Both the position numbers and the translations under genes were made by a program. The notes below the pieces were generated by a model, which was not told the DNA's origin, did no database searches, and was given only the letters and a program-made list of their open reading frames with translations. Positions 25,601 through 37,149 of a DNA stretch of 64,000 bases are shown in pieces (the first letter of the stretch is position 1; every line of letters starts with the position of its first letter). Source of the stretch: Nageia nagi (taxonomy: Eukaryota; Pinophyta); the NCBI GenBank assembly GCA_050084985.1, contig JBITNC010000001.1:76198001-76262000 (forward strand). The letters are read 5' to 3'.

Positions 25601-25960
25601 ATCGGACATTATCCATCGCAGAAGTAGAGTACATAGCAGTGACATCATGTTGTACATAGGTTATGTGGATTGAAATAAATGAGAAAGATCTAGGGATTTA
25701 GTATCACTGACCTATTTCAAATTATGTGTGATAACACAAGTGCAATCAATATTTCTAAGAATCCAATCATGCATTCAAGAACAAAACATATTGCAATTCG
25801 ATATCATTTTTTGAAGGAAAAGGTTGCAGAAGGAGAGGTAAAGTTAGAATTTGTTCCCACATCAGAGTAGATAGTAAATATATTTATTAAACCATTACCC
25901 AAAGAAGTTTTTGAGTACCTATGAAAGAAATTAGGAGTGGTGATATTGCCCAAGCATTGA
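19614..25960 (+). pseudogene. Dead gag-pol of the older Sirevirus
   Basis: The ATG at 19614 corresponds to that of the young element (phrase FDGTNYSFW). Traces follow of gag, the first zinc knuckle with Cys changed to Tyr (CFNYGGVGH, about 20385-20430), a Glu-rich coiled-coil segment (20570-20930) and two more knuckle remnants (about 21270-21420). The protease DSG has become DTS (about 21661), and the integrase HTD has become HTN (about 22230). The duplicated integrase-RT block follows. RT YVDD is broken by an extra base near 25019, and RNase H traces (DADWA) lie near 25505. Stops and frameshifts occur throughout. The frame ends at 25958-25960 at the position expected from the young element. 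Confidence 0.9.
22332..24889 (+). repeat. Near-identical 1.27-kb tandem duplication inside the older pol
   Basis: 22332-23601 and 23623-24889 match except for three single-base deletions near the start of the second copy. The 21-bp joint (23602-23622) is itself a copy of 22105-22126. The event therefore duplicated 22105-23601 while deleting 22127-22331 from one copy. Short A-rich microhomologies sit at both joints. Confidence 0.9.
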
Positions 25961-25983
25961 CTAGCTTTTGGGCGCACAATCTC

Positions 25984-26175
25984 AGGGGGAGTAATTTTGT
26001 ATTTGTTTATCTTTTTACTCTTGTATAATTATGTTCTTTTGTATACTGATTTACACCTAAGTATTGTGTATATGGACTCAGGGGGAGTCCACGACACCCC
26101 TTTGTATTTGTTGTCAAAGGGGGAGAAGAGTAACAAGTTTTTGCATAGTGTTGCCAACAATTCCAAAGGGGGAGA
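25984..26175 (+). promoter_or_regulatory. Four polypurine tracts, older Sirevirus
   Basis: AGGGGGAG at 25984-25991 and 26080-26087, AAAGGGGGAGAAG at 26116-26128, and AAAGGGGGAGA at 26165-26175 just before the 3-prime LTR. The last is the expected plus-strand primer. The young element has the same set in the same order. Confidence 0.8.
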
Positions 26176-26176
26176 T

Positions 26177-28123
26177 TGTTGAGTATGGTGCAGCAGTGTT
26201 GTCATTACTATCAACATGATGAGATCAATGTGCATAAGGTTCATATGGTTGCACGTGTCAAAGAAATAACATCGACAAGATCTACAAAGTTGTCGGATGC
26301 AAAAACGATAAAGGGACCAAAAGTTGTCATGAGGTACCAAAAGTTGTCAAGAGGGCCAAATTACAAATGAAAGGTGACAGAAGCGAGATATGGTTTGGAT
26401 AAGTTTTTGGGTTGATAACAAATTTGTGTGAAGCATTGTAATGGTCAAATTTCATGTTGGTTCAATTTTGGGCACTCTTGTGGATTATGGTGCAGTCAAA
26501 AATTTATATAAATTGGCTTTGTACAATTTGAATTGTAAGAAAATGGTGATGAATTAATCATATATATAATATATACCAATAATATGTGGTCCAAATTTCA
26601 TGTCAAAATATAATCGAGGAAGAAATGGTACAAGCTACAAAATGACACTGTAACTTTTTGACTGTTTGAGCATAAATTTTGGAAATAGTAGGTTGGTTGT
26701 TTTGGGCTCTAAAAATTTCAAATTTAGAATTTCAAAGTTTTTACATGTATAAATTGATGAGATGAACAACTTTATCTTTTGAACCATCTTGATTTGAGGC
26801 CTCGAACTATGAGAACCTATAACTTGCACAAATCCAAGCATAACAAAAGTACCTGTGAAATCTGTGTCGGAAGCCACTTTGCGAAAAGTACTGTGTCAAA
26901 TATGAGGAGTTAAATCTTAAAATTTATATAGAATGTATTGGTTATATAAAGAACACATGATCCAAATTTTATGTTAAACCATGCACTCAGTAAGAAGTTA
27001 TAGCTCATCGAAAAAGCCATTAGAGCTTTTTTTCTTAATATTCCAGTTTTGGCTGACAATGGTTTTAAGTGACAAAAAAAAAAGGAATAGTGTGTATGGT
27101 TTGAAAAAATACTCTTTCCTTTTATTTTATATCTCAGTTATCACACTTCTATTTAAGGCTCAAGAGTTCTTTTTATCATGTGAGACTTTAAAAAAAAAAA
27201 ACCAAGAGAGGAGAAAAAAAGACAGATTCGAGCTTTGAAAGGTATTTCAGCATCTATGTGAAATTTGTCATACCATTTTGTGCCATATGTACATGGAACA
27301 CATTTTGAGTGCATTCAAGGTATTATCTTCAACCAGTTCGAATAAATTCAGATTTTTCTGGTTTGTGTTTTGGTAGTGTAGTTTGTTATTGAGAGGTGTG
27401 TGAAGCATGTATGAGTAACGGATATCTCAAAAATGAATGTTTTCTTGATAATTATATAAGTTTGAAAGTTCTAGATGTTTGTGAGAAATTATATCAATTT
27501 TGATTCAGAATATGAGGATTTTTCTTGGTGAAAAATAACAGTAGCCCTTTCAGTGATATGAGCAACAGTTTCTTGATTCGATGTTGAGCGTTTTTTAGTA
27601 GACAGGAATCCAAAGCAAATGTGTATGAATTAAAAGGGGTTTCAGATTATAGATGAATTGAGAGCTATTGGCATGAGCATAAAGAAAATAGAATATGATT
27701 CAGATTATATTTTGTGAGAAAAGTTTTGAGCTAGACCATTCCAAGTCTTAGGTATCTGGTTATCAATCTTTCATTCCATCTTATTAAATCTGTCAAGTGG
27801 GTGCTTGGTAAGTGAAGTTGGTGCTCCTTGTAGTGGGTGCTACAAAGCTTAGGGGTTGGTGCTCCTTTCAGTTGGTGTTATAAATTATGTGTAAAGTTGG
27901 TGCTTTACAATGGCTGGATTTGGATTGAAGTCAAGCAGTCTTTTTTCAGAGATTTAGCCACATTGGTGAACCTTGTTATATCTTGTGTTGTGTGTTTGCT
28001 ATCTTGATGTGCTTGCTCTATTTTGTTTTATCTCTCTACTGCACTATTTAAAGTTTCCAAATTTAAAGTTTTAAAATTGTAACACTAATTCACCCCCCCT
28101 CTCATGTCACACATAGTTCAACA
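26177..28123 (+). repeat. 3-prime LTR of the older Sirevirus
   Basis: 1947 bp, TGTTGAG...TTCAACA, intact termini. It keeps some features that the 5-prime copy has lost: a perfect TTGTAG/CTACAA hairpin at 27828-27845 and GTAAAG/CTTTAC at 27891-27908, both with six-base loops of the T(T/G)GGTG type. Confidence 0.9.
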
Positions 28124-28128
28124 CACCT
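28124..28128. repeat. Right TSD (CACCT) of the older Sirevirus
   Basis: Matches 17580-17584 exactly. Confidence 0.9.
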
Positions 28129-28738
28129 AGTACATATTATTGGGGGAATATCAAAGGAGATCTCTTAGAAGTGTTCCCTTTTCTATTTTTCAAATAGATA
28201 TTTATATTCATAGGCCTTAAGATATCTATGTTGGCATAGAATCTAGCATTTTGATAAGTCTATCAAGATCTTTATTCCTATCTAAGCATATGAATACCCC
28301 CATTATTGAGGCAATAATAACTATTGCTTCCTTAAACTAGAAATCAATTAGTAATTCTAGTAGGGATATCCACATTAGGATTTTTGTAAATGATTCATTT
28401 TATGGCATGAATCCCTCATACCATTTTTTTAGATGTAGGCCACTTTTTTCAAACCACCAAGGTCCATTTTCCATGACCCAATGAAAATATTCTTCAATTT
28501 TAAAGGTGAAAATAAGGAAGTCCTTTGGAAGTGTTGCCATTTCCACCTCCCCTTTGAGCCTCCGTATTGTTTTTATCCATCTTCTTATATTTTTTACTAT
28601 TGGTCTTGCACCCATGAACTTTCCAATAAGAGTATTCTTTCTAGATTCCTGAATTGTCTCATACATAGCATCTAGGACAATTATTCTTAACATCCCTTTG
28701 TCAAAATCAACCTTTTGAACCTCCACCAACATTCCCAA
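28129..28738 (-). pseudogene. LINE ORF1, 5-prime half
   Basis: A 112-codon open stretch (28400-28738, minus) reads like the N-terminal domain of plant L1 ORF1, the DUF4283 type. Phrases are 'LGMLVEVQKVDFDKGML', 'LIGKFMGARP' and 'FHWVMENGPWWFEKSGLHLKKW', with the 'GPWWF.....L.L..W' signature. After further stops it reaches 'C-T-R-C' at the Sirevirus boundary, the first half of a CCHC knuckle completed on the other side at 17579. ORF1 proteins bind LINE RNA. This one is interrupted and dead. Confidence 0.75.
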
Positions 28739-28966
28739 GTGGATGCCAATCCTTAAATTCCTTTATAGAGCTTGGGAAAAAGTTGAAGAAGCATGGGGTC
28801 ACCCCTATTAAGTGGTCCATTTTAGAATAGAAAAAAATAATCACATGTGCTATAGAAAATATCTATGTAGTATCTTGATAGACTTTTTCAACCTTCCTAC
28901 AGAACCTACCTACAACATTTTTTGCAAAAAAAACCCATGCTCCCAAACCCTAGCTGCACTCCCCAT

Positions 28967-28979
28967 GTAAGAAGCCTTT
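28967..28979. repeat. Right target-site duplication of the LINE
   Basis: GTAAGAAGCCTTT; see 11841-11853. Confidence 0.75.
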
Positions 28980-31900
28980 AATGTGAGTAACTTTCCTTTT
29001 AAAATAAGTTCATTTCCCTTTGATACAAGTCATAATCACCTTTAATCAACTCTCAATGTGGTAAGAGCAAATAAGTAAAAGTATTAACGTGTAATTTATT
29101 TTCCTCTCTTTACGAGTCATAATCATTTGATCATCCTTTGGTGTGGTAAGGCAAATAAGTAAAGAGTTTTTAATGTATGAATGGAACCTCCATATTCATT
29201 AAATAATTTAATGTAACCTACTCTACCTTAAATCCGATTCATTCTCCTTAAGTTCATTCTCATTTTAATGATAGTTAATTACCCCTTTCAAGTGTGGAAG
29301 TAACTTAGTGTATATTCATTTACAAGATTAATGTTATAAAGTGAGAAAAAAAGATTCATTTAACCTTTTTCTATGCAATCCATTCAGCTCATCTTAGATC
29401 ACTTTTAAATGTAAAGGGAGAGCATAAGTGGATAAGATAGAACTATTATAATGTGAAGTATTTTGCTTTGTACATCCCTACCCAAAAAATAAGTAAATTA
29501 AACTATTGAAACTAAACAAGGATATAAGACTAATACATTTTTATCACTAATATCAACTACCCTTTCTTATATGCATTCTAAGAAAATAGATCACAAATAA
29601 GGGTTTCATTCCCATTTTTCATTTTAAGTCTTACATTACACTTTCTTCTATTGATGAGAATTAAAAATTCCACCTCTATCTCTAATTAATAGCATTCCAA
29701 CCCAATCACTAGCATCCTAATCTAATCACTAGATTCTAATACCAAATTGTTGGTGATTATGCAACTTGAAATACAAAATAGACAAAACATAGTCCACCTC
29801 AATACCATAAAATATAGATTACAAAATAAATATAAAAGTATGAAAAACCCCTAGGTTTTATCATTGATGTTTTCTACATGTGAGGGCCCTCCTTCTAGCA
29901 CCAGAATGTACTACCCAAAAAGCAACCTTGTTAACAAATAATACAAGAAGTATTAAGATAAATATATTCTTTATTACTATTGGATATACCTCAATTGTAT
30001 AGTAATGAATCTTTAGATTTTTTATGTCTTGTTGTAAGGGCTTTTACAAAATAGTTTTTTGGGCCTCTATGATTGCTAATAGAGTCACTAAAATCCTAGT
30101 ATAGTCTTTGGTGTTTGATGTTGATTGCTAGCATCCAACCCTCAATCATTTGGAATTTCTATATTTGAAGTTGCAAGCTTTCAATTCTATATTATGAAAA
30201 CTACAAATAATATTTACCTTTTCCTTTTTCTTCTCCATCTCAATGTTCTTAACAACTCTATTATTTAACATATGTGGACCCTCAATACATGCAAACAAAA
30301 AATACATCAAACATACTTGTTCATTTTAGAAAAGAAAATATGATATTCAAAACAAAATGAATATGTAAAAAGCATCAAACTAAAGTACTCAACTCACTAA
30401 GGTTCTATATGAATTTTAGTAGAATTTCATTACTTTGAAATTAGGGTCCCTTACTTTAATATTAAAGGTTTTATTTATAGGTTGAGGAAACTATAGAAGT
30501 TTCCATTTGGAAGACAAAAATATGGATAAAAAAGCTTATCCAAATTTTTCATGGCAATGATCCAAAGCTTGGGTATGTAAGATAAAATATGGATAAAAAA
30601 GCTTACTTAAATTTGTCATGGAGATGATCCAAAGCTTGGGTACATAGGATGGATGTTGAGTCATCCATAATACATAGCTTTTTATCCAAGTTGCTTTAGA
30701 AATTTTCCATTTATATTTTAATTTTTCCAATAATAGAGTCATTGGCATCTAGGTATCAGAAGTTTGCATCTAGCTTGAGTCATTAATATTTGAATTCAGA
30801 TGCTGGTGATTGGTGTTTTATTATAAACTTTATAATAATATTTTAATTTTTCTTCTTTCTTTCATCTATCAAAAGAGGGGTCATTTTTTGGTGTTTATAT
30901 TTTTCCCCTTTTTTAATTATGCACTAACTGTAAGTAGAAGATAATTCAAAAAATTACCTTTCAAAAGGTGAGTGTATTCAAATTTTTTAACTTGTGTTTT
31001 CAACTCTAATCAATATTTTGGATTTACCTCCTCTCTAGAATAAGGTAAATTTTCATTGCTTGAATAATGATTAAATATATTTTAGATATTGTACATTTGA
31101 AGTGTTTTGAAAATAGTATTATTGTATTATCAAAGCGAAACTTATGTGTAATCACTATACTGCATGTTTTTTGTGGTAGTTGCATGACAAGAATCTAGTT
31201 CATCTCCACATGTTGAAGCTACCATGTGATAAGGAAGCATACTTGGTGAATACAATTATTTTGATTATTTTTCTCTTTTTCTTGATAGTAGGGTTACATA
31301 ATGATCTTTCGTAAAAGTTCATACTATGTATTTAGTCATGTTCAAGCTTTTCAAATTTTCAATTACTCATAAGTGTTAGTTTTTCTAAACTATGTAACAT
31401 TGGTGAAAGTGATAGGTAAGAGGCTTGCTCATTTTTTGCTTCAGACATTTTTTTTAATTTAAGGATGCATGATGTGTAGTATAGTATTTATCCCATAAAA
31501 GACTCATGAAGGGATGTTTTAATGTTGCCTCATCAAAGACTCACTATGATATGCTAAAGTATTTTATATATTTTTGGGTACGTGTGACTATATATGCACA
31601 TGTTTTTATATTGCATTTTTCATATTCTTAATATAATACTAAGAGGGCTTAAAGTTTTTGTATTTTTTATTTTGTCTATGTGTTTATATGTTTCCTCATT
31701 TAGAACTCAAATGAGATATGACAAAGAGGGCTTAAAGATTTTCCATATTTTTTTTTTCTAAAAATGAAAATGGATTTATTCAATTCACCTGACCTTTGAG
31801 ATCGATGCCTAATTTGATGTTTAAAATTGACCTAATCTTTTTGAATAAATCAAACTTGATTGATCAAATCATGTTCTAATATTTTCCACTTGACAAATTC

Positions 31901-32856
31901 TAAAAAACATTATGGTGTATACCAAAATGTTACTTGTGTCCATCTCCATATTGTATGTTGTTTGTGGTACATGCATGATGAGACTCTATGTTTATCTCCA
32001 CATGTTGAAGCTACCATGTAATAGTAAGCTTATCTTATGTATACATTGATTAGATTTTATTGCTCTTTGTCTTTTTATGGAGGGTAAATGATGATATTAT
32101 GCAAAAGTTCATATCATGCTTTTAAATTAGGTTTAATTTTTTTGAAGATTGAATCATTAGTGAGATTTAATTTCTTTTATATATGTAATTTTAGTCAATT
32201 TAACAAGTTAGGAGGCTTGTGCATTTTTTTTGATATATTTTTATTACCTCATCAAAGATCCATGATGAGATTCCTAAAGAGGGTTTTAAATATTTTTATG
32301 TATATATACTTGTATACACACATATTTTTGTATTACCTTATTTGGTACTCATAATGAGATAATAGGAGGTGGGTTTAAGTATTTTTTGGTATTCATTTTT
32401 TGAAGACTTTAAATTTCTTATGGGTCTCTAGCATTTGGATCTAGCTTCTTATGTCCCACCTCAATTATTGATATTTGGATCTAGTCACTAATGTCCCATC
32501 CCATTCACCAACATTTGACTTAATATCATTAGCATTTGAGGTCACAAGTAAGATAAAAAGAAAAGGTGAGTTGCAATTTTCTCATTTATCTCTTACTATT
32601 TTTTAGAGTTATTATCAACTTGCCATGCTTTTTGTTGCAATTTTCTCATTTGTCTCTTGCTATTTTTTAGAGTTATTATCAACTTGCCATGCTTTTCCCA
32701 TCATTAACTACCTATTTAGTTGCCTTGTCACTTTCTATGAGTTAGCATGCCATTGAGGATGAGACCAATTTTCTAGATGAGGTAAATCAGAGAGGAGGTA
32801 GGTTTTTCAAACCCCCCTTTTAATTTTTTATTTAATAGGCTAGTTCTATGGTTTAA
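28980..32856. other. Copy A, anonymous middle part
   Basis: AT-rich sequence shared with copy B (39455-43264). At 29733-29748 the plus strand reads 'ctaataccaaattgttgg'. On the minus strand this is an LTR-like end ...CCAACA followed by TTTGGTATTAGAATC, a weak initiator-Met primer site. An antisense LTR edge upstream of the antisense gag is therefore possible. An older duplicated segment (31140-31560 and 31950-32360) is recognisable by 'ctccacatgttgaagctaccatg' in both halves. No gene seen. Confidence 0.4.
32571..32697. repeat. 64-bp tandem duplication
   Basis: 'ttgcaattttctcatttrtc' to 'cttgccatgctttt' occurs twice in direct succession with only two or three mismatches. Copy B has the segment once (near 43053). 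Confidence 0.85.
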
Positions 32857-33961
32857 GGCTAAGTGCAAGAAGTTGAGTCCCACTCTAGATGAACAAGTGG
32901 GACTTAGTTTTTTTAATGTAGGGTCAAGATCTCGAGGGTCAAGATCATAGTCTTGCTTAGTTTGGGATCCCTAAGATAGGACCATGATCCTAGGGGTCGA
33001 GATCCCACCCCCTAAGATCACGGTCCTAGAATACTATAAATAGGCAGGGGGACCAGGATCTTGCCCCCTGATATCCCTCCCCTTCAAGATCCTAGTCTTT
33101 AAATTCATAAATTTTACCCACCCTTTTTGCTTGAAATCAAGTTTTATGACATGAACCTTAGCTTTGGACCTGCAAATTCATGGTCATAACAATGGTAATG
33201 GAGTTTAAAAACTTTGGACATGTGTTTGATGATGCTTTTCAAAGCATTTTTTCACAAAATTTTGTAGAATTGTGGATGACAGAGTAAAATTTCAAATATG
33301 CTATTTATTTTATAATTGGATTAGATTTTCTATTTTTAATATAATTTATAATGAGATAGGGTCCATAAACTTCAAAAAATAAGGTTTTGTATTTGCTAAA
33401 TAACTTTTTATTTTTTTATAATTATGAAAAATAAAATATATGTCCATAATCTATAAATAATTCTCCATAATTTAAAAAAATAATTGAAAATAATAAATTT
33501 AAGTCAAATTATGCTTAAGGGACATGAGCATTTTTCAAAATGATAATTAGGTCTAATAAAAAAATAATACAAATAATAATTTTCATGAAAAAATTACAAA
33601 AAAAATATCCTCCATAATATTTAATGTCTTAGGTATCCTTACCCAAAAGTATTTGAGAAAATATTTTAATTTAGGTCCAATTATGCTTGAGGGACATGAT
33701 GGGGGTGTGGTTCTAAAACTATATTTTAAAAAAAATGGATTTTAAACATGCTAATCAAAAATTTATTTCTATAATCTAGGTATTGAAATAAATTACATAT
33801 TTGAAAACTAGACTTCGAGCACTACATTTGTACTAGAGTGAGCTTTTCAAGATTTCAAATCTAACTACTTTAAGTTTTCAGATCAATTATGATGAAACGT
33901 GAAAATCAAGTAAAATAATCACTCTTTGGCCAAAAGTGAGACTCAACTTATTGCACTTACC
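32857..33961. mobile_element. Non-autonomous TIR DNA transposon, 1105 bp
   Basis: The ends are inverted repeats of 27-28 bp. The left end begins GGCTAAGTGCAAGAAGTTGA (32857) and the right end, reverse-complemented, begins GGTAAGTGCAATAAGTTGA (33961 inward). They differ by one gap and two mismatches. TTTAA flanks both sides (32852-32856, 33962-33966), and copy B has a single TTTAA at the empty site (43265-43269). The interior has a GATC/CCTAGG-rich block (32920-33060) and no transposase. The TSD could be 3 to 5 bp because the site is A/T-repetitive, so the superfamily is left open (PIF/Harbinger-like would fit a TAA duplication). Confidence 0.75.
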
Positions 33962-34299
33962 TTTAATTTAAAAAATGAAAATCATAGAAATTAGTATTTT
34001 CCATTTATATGTTTTTCATCCATTTAGAATTTAGTATTAGCTCATATTTTAAGGTTTTTGATCCCTTTTAGGGATTTTGACTATGATCACTAGTTAGGGC
34101 CAAAGGGTTTCAAGGTCACTAGTGACTTTGCAACTTGGTTTCTTGATCACTAACATTGAACCTTTAATTTGGATTTTTTTTTTACTTAGATTAATTTATT
34201 ATTATTCTAGGTTTGAGATATATTGAACCCTAGGGGTTGGTACCCCATGATTATTTAAGAGGCACATCAGTTCCTTACTGTTGGAGATCACACATTTTA

Positions 34300-36240
34300 T
34301 TAAAGTGTGGGTTTTGGAGTTGGGCTTTATATGGGTTACATTCACTAGGAGTACCCTATCATGGTAGAGTTTTTGGAGAGGTGGAACTCCACCACTTCTA
34401 CTTTTCATCTTCTGATAGGGGAGATGACCATTATAGTGGAGGGCATCCATTGTGTTTACCACTTTTGCATTCAAGGTTAGAGGATTCAACACATTGTTGA
34501 TAAGGATGGTGTTCAACATGTTATCTCTTATTTGTATGGAGATGATAAGGTGGATATGATCATGTCTAAGATAAGCTCAAGCATGATCAAGTAACTATAG
34601 TATTGGTAAGATGATCAATAGGGGAGTGTTAGGTTCTCATTTTTATCAGGTTAATTCAATGCTATGCCTTACCTGATATAGGTAGTGGTAGATTCCCTTA
34701 GTCATTGCTTCCTATTATTATAGATATGATGCAACATAGTACTATTTTTTCTTGGTATCCCACTTGGTTAACATAGTGCTATAAAAAGTTATTCTTTTAA
34801 TCTTAGGTTCATAGGACCTCTCTATTAGTGAGTATCACTCTATAGGCATGGGTTTAAGAGTATATTATTATGGCACTCCCTCATGGACTTCCTATTCTTA
34901 GGTTTACAAATAATGTTAAGTATTTATAATAAATTTTGATATGGAGGAAGGATTTCTATATCCACCTATTGATGGAATTTGTAGAGACATTCATTTATAC
35001 CATGGGGTTCTTAGTTAGCTCATGCCTAATCATGTCATGTTTCAACCATATCACTTATATCCAGTGTGGGATGATTTAGAGGATGAGCTTACTAGGACTA
35101 GACAAGTTAGGGTTCTTAGTGGTAATAGGATAGAGTTTTTGGAGCATTTTTAGTTTGAGTGCATTATACAATAATTTAGACTCATGTAAGATGTTCCTCT
35201 AGAGAATAGGAGGTATTAGAGAGAGCAAAACCTTCATGTAGATGATATTGAGCCTTTAGTCTATGCTGAGCTTGATCCTATAGGACATGAAGATATTGAT
35301 GAGGAGGTAGATGATGATGATGTGGGTGTTACATAGTTTTTTATTTCCTAGTGGTAGACTAATCTAGAGGAGGATTATGAGGGAGACCAAGGTCATAAAG
35401 TATGATAGTATGTGGAGGATCCTAGTTTAGGGTCTAGCATGGAGGAGAAGCATGATGTTGTGATGGTTATTGCAAAGGATATACTAGTGATGGAGATGTA
35501 TGTTAAGTATGAGGTTGACATAGGTGAGGGAGCTTCAAAGGAGGAGGACTAAGTTCCATAAGTTTGCATCTATGACTACTTATTTGGTGAGATTAATGAG
35601 CTCAAGTTTTTACTTAAGCAATCTTGGTCACTACTTCATCAATCTCATTAAGATAAAGAGTCTCTACATGCTTAGCTATAGTATTACATACATAAAGTTG
35701 AGGATAGACTTATATATAGGGTAGATCATGATATGTATAGGTAAGAGAGAGACATGGCCAGGGCCATGGTTCAGTCCTTACAGTAGTAGAATGGACCAGA
35801 GAGGGTTGTAGCAGGTGTAGAGAGAGAGACACTCATCTAATTTTGATATGGATATATGTAGGTATAGTAATTACTATCATGGACTATTTAATAGTTTTCT
35901 AATGGGTGTTCAAAATATAGACCCATTTTGGAGTACCTTATTCCTCCTTTAGGTTACATCCCTTTGGACATTTGTACAGTTCCTACTACAAAGACTAGTA
36001 TGTAATAGGGTAGCATCAAGGCATGGATAAGTAGAGGTAGGGACATAACTACTCCTATTAGGAGTGTTACTCACCTAATTCTTACCATAGGTGTGCATCA
36101 TCAGAGGTTTGGGAAGTAGGGAAAGAGAGGAGCATAGGTAGCCCTTCAATGTAGAGAGGCTAGGATGTTAGTGAGACTAGTGATCAAGGAGGTGTTGAGA
36201 GTAATACTTATGAGGATGATCTTGAAGATTAATTAATGAG
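34300..36240 (+). pseudogene. Decayed plant mobile domain (PMD) gene, copy A
   Basis: Plus-strand frames contain PMD landmarks in the right order. 'LERWNSTTSTFHLLIGEMTI' (from about 34373) corresponds to the conserved 'ERW..ET.TFHL..GEMTITL' opening. 'SLLPIIIDMMQHSTIFSWYP' (about 34700-34760) is followed by 'CYKKL', the region usually reading 'F.W...L...YREL'. 'HVMFQPYHLYPVWDDL' (about 35030-35085) follows near the end. A tail with acidic and coiled segments follows to about 36240. PMD proteins (MAIN/MAIL/PP7-long relatives) occur as host regulators and inside plant transposons. Numerous stops make this copy non-functional. Domain calls are from memory of the family pattern. Confidence 0.6.
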
Positions 36241-36310
36241 TCTTTTTATTATATTATTTTGTTATTATACTATTTGTATATTTTCATAGACTTATATTTG
36301 TTGATGTTGG

Positions 36311-37085
36311 ACATCAACCAAAAAGTAGTTGAAAATGATTTTCAATTGAATTTTATGGTTGTGTTATTACCCTCTCATAAATATGCATGTTATGTTTTTG
36401 ACATGTGTAACATGGATTTTTAAAAAGGATCTAGAAAATTTTAAATACATAAAAATCCATACTCATAATTTTTCCAAATCTTGTCATTATGGGAGCACTA
36501 CAAGAAGGTATGGATAGTCATAGGAGTTTGAAAATATTTTTATATTGAATATTGTGGTTGTAGGTGACTTTATAAACATGTATGCTAAATATGGAAATGT
36601 AGAAAAAAGGTAGGTGAATAATTTGATAATAATAATTGTGTAAACATTGTTTAATATAAAAACATTCTTGCAAGATATGAATGATGGTTTTTTTGAGAAA
36701 TCCATAGAGATTGTTAAGTAGATTCTATAATAATTACCATCATTCTCTCAACTTGGGTCATTGTGGGGGTTTTATAAAAAGGTATGGAAAATCATAAAAT
36801 AGTAGTTGAAAATATTTTTTGTGAAGGCTTTTATATATGTGTATGCTTTTAAGTAGATGCAATTTTTAGATGTAAATTCAATTATGTAACCTTTTCTAAC
36901 ATTGCACTGAATGTTGTGATTGTGAATGCTCTAATAGATATGTATACAATGACTGCAGCATATGCATAAAATAAATACGTTGAAATGGTCTATCAATTGG
37001 TTGATAAAATATATGATGTAGATACTATTTCATGAAATGGAATAATCATAAGATATGCACAAAACAAATATGTTGATAGCACCTA
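36311..37085 (+). pseudogene. PPR protein fragment, copy B
   Basis: This counterpart of 8351-9113 keeps phrases such as 'VVENDFQLNFMVV', 'NVVIVNALIDMY' (near 36913), 'YVEMVYQLVDKI' and 'IIIRYAQNKYVD'. These are the L/S repeat motifs of plant PPR proteins. It carries its own set of stops and frameshifts, so decay continued after duplication. Confidence 0.7.
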
Positions 37086-37149
37086 AAAGTGATTTATCTA
37101 CTATGAGATTTATTACATTGAATAATCCAACATGTATGTTAACTTAATT

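Larger units (their letters stand above)
17585..28123 (+). mobile_element. Older Sirevirus-type Ty1/copia element, degenerate
   Basis: A complete but dead element of 10,539 bp: 5-prime LTR (17585-19550), primer-binding site, gag-pol remains (19614-25960), four polypurine tracts and 3-prime LTR (26177-28123), flanked by CACCT duplications. Its proteins are close relatives of the young element at 54442, with the same domain order and the same extended coiled-coil gag, but carry many stops, frameshifts and changed catalytic residues. It contains an internal tandem duplication (22332-24889). It is inserted in an antisense LINE. The Sirevirus assignment rests on the gag/pol style, the multiple polypurine tracts and the initiator-Met primer site. 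Confidence 0.9.
11851..28966 (-). mobile_element. L1-type LINE, antisense, split by a Sirevirus
   Basis: On the minus strand, from right to left: a 5-prime leader, ORF1 with a basic/acidic domain and a CCHC zinc knuckle, an apurinic-type endonuclease (GGDFN), reverse transcriptase (motifs NKAPEPDGFP, GRQI, MEKAYDRVSW, QGDPISPYLF and FVDD), and a zf-RVT zinc-binding module. A T-run at 11851-11857 is the antisense of the poly-A tail and abuts the target duplication. Without the inserted Sirevirus the element is about 6.6 kb, a normal full length for a plant L1. Every domain carries stops or frameshifts, so it is dead. Confidence 0.85.
8351..36250. repeat. Copy A of a ~9.5-kb composite unit (split by later insertions)
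   Basis: Recognisable homology to 36311-45540 runs in the same order and orientation: PPR fragment, antisense gag, anonymous sequence, PMD fragment. Copy A covers 8351-11850 and 28967-36250. It is interrupted by a LINE (with a Sirevirus inside) and by a TIR element at 32857-33961. Without the insertions it is about 9.6 kb. Its right end (around 36250) lies only about 60 bp from the left end of copy B, so the two form a head-to-tail tandem pair. Both copies also share an older internal duplication (31140-31560 versus 31950-32360 here). A 64-bp tandem duplication at 32571-32697 occurs only in copy A. Confidence 0.75.

Noticed and set aside
34202-34519. 105-codon minus-strand frame
   Set aside because: It is the shadow of the plus-strand PMD trace; the corresponding copy-B frame is shorter and the PMD reading explains the conservation.
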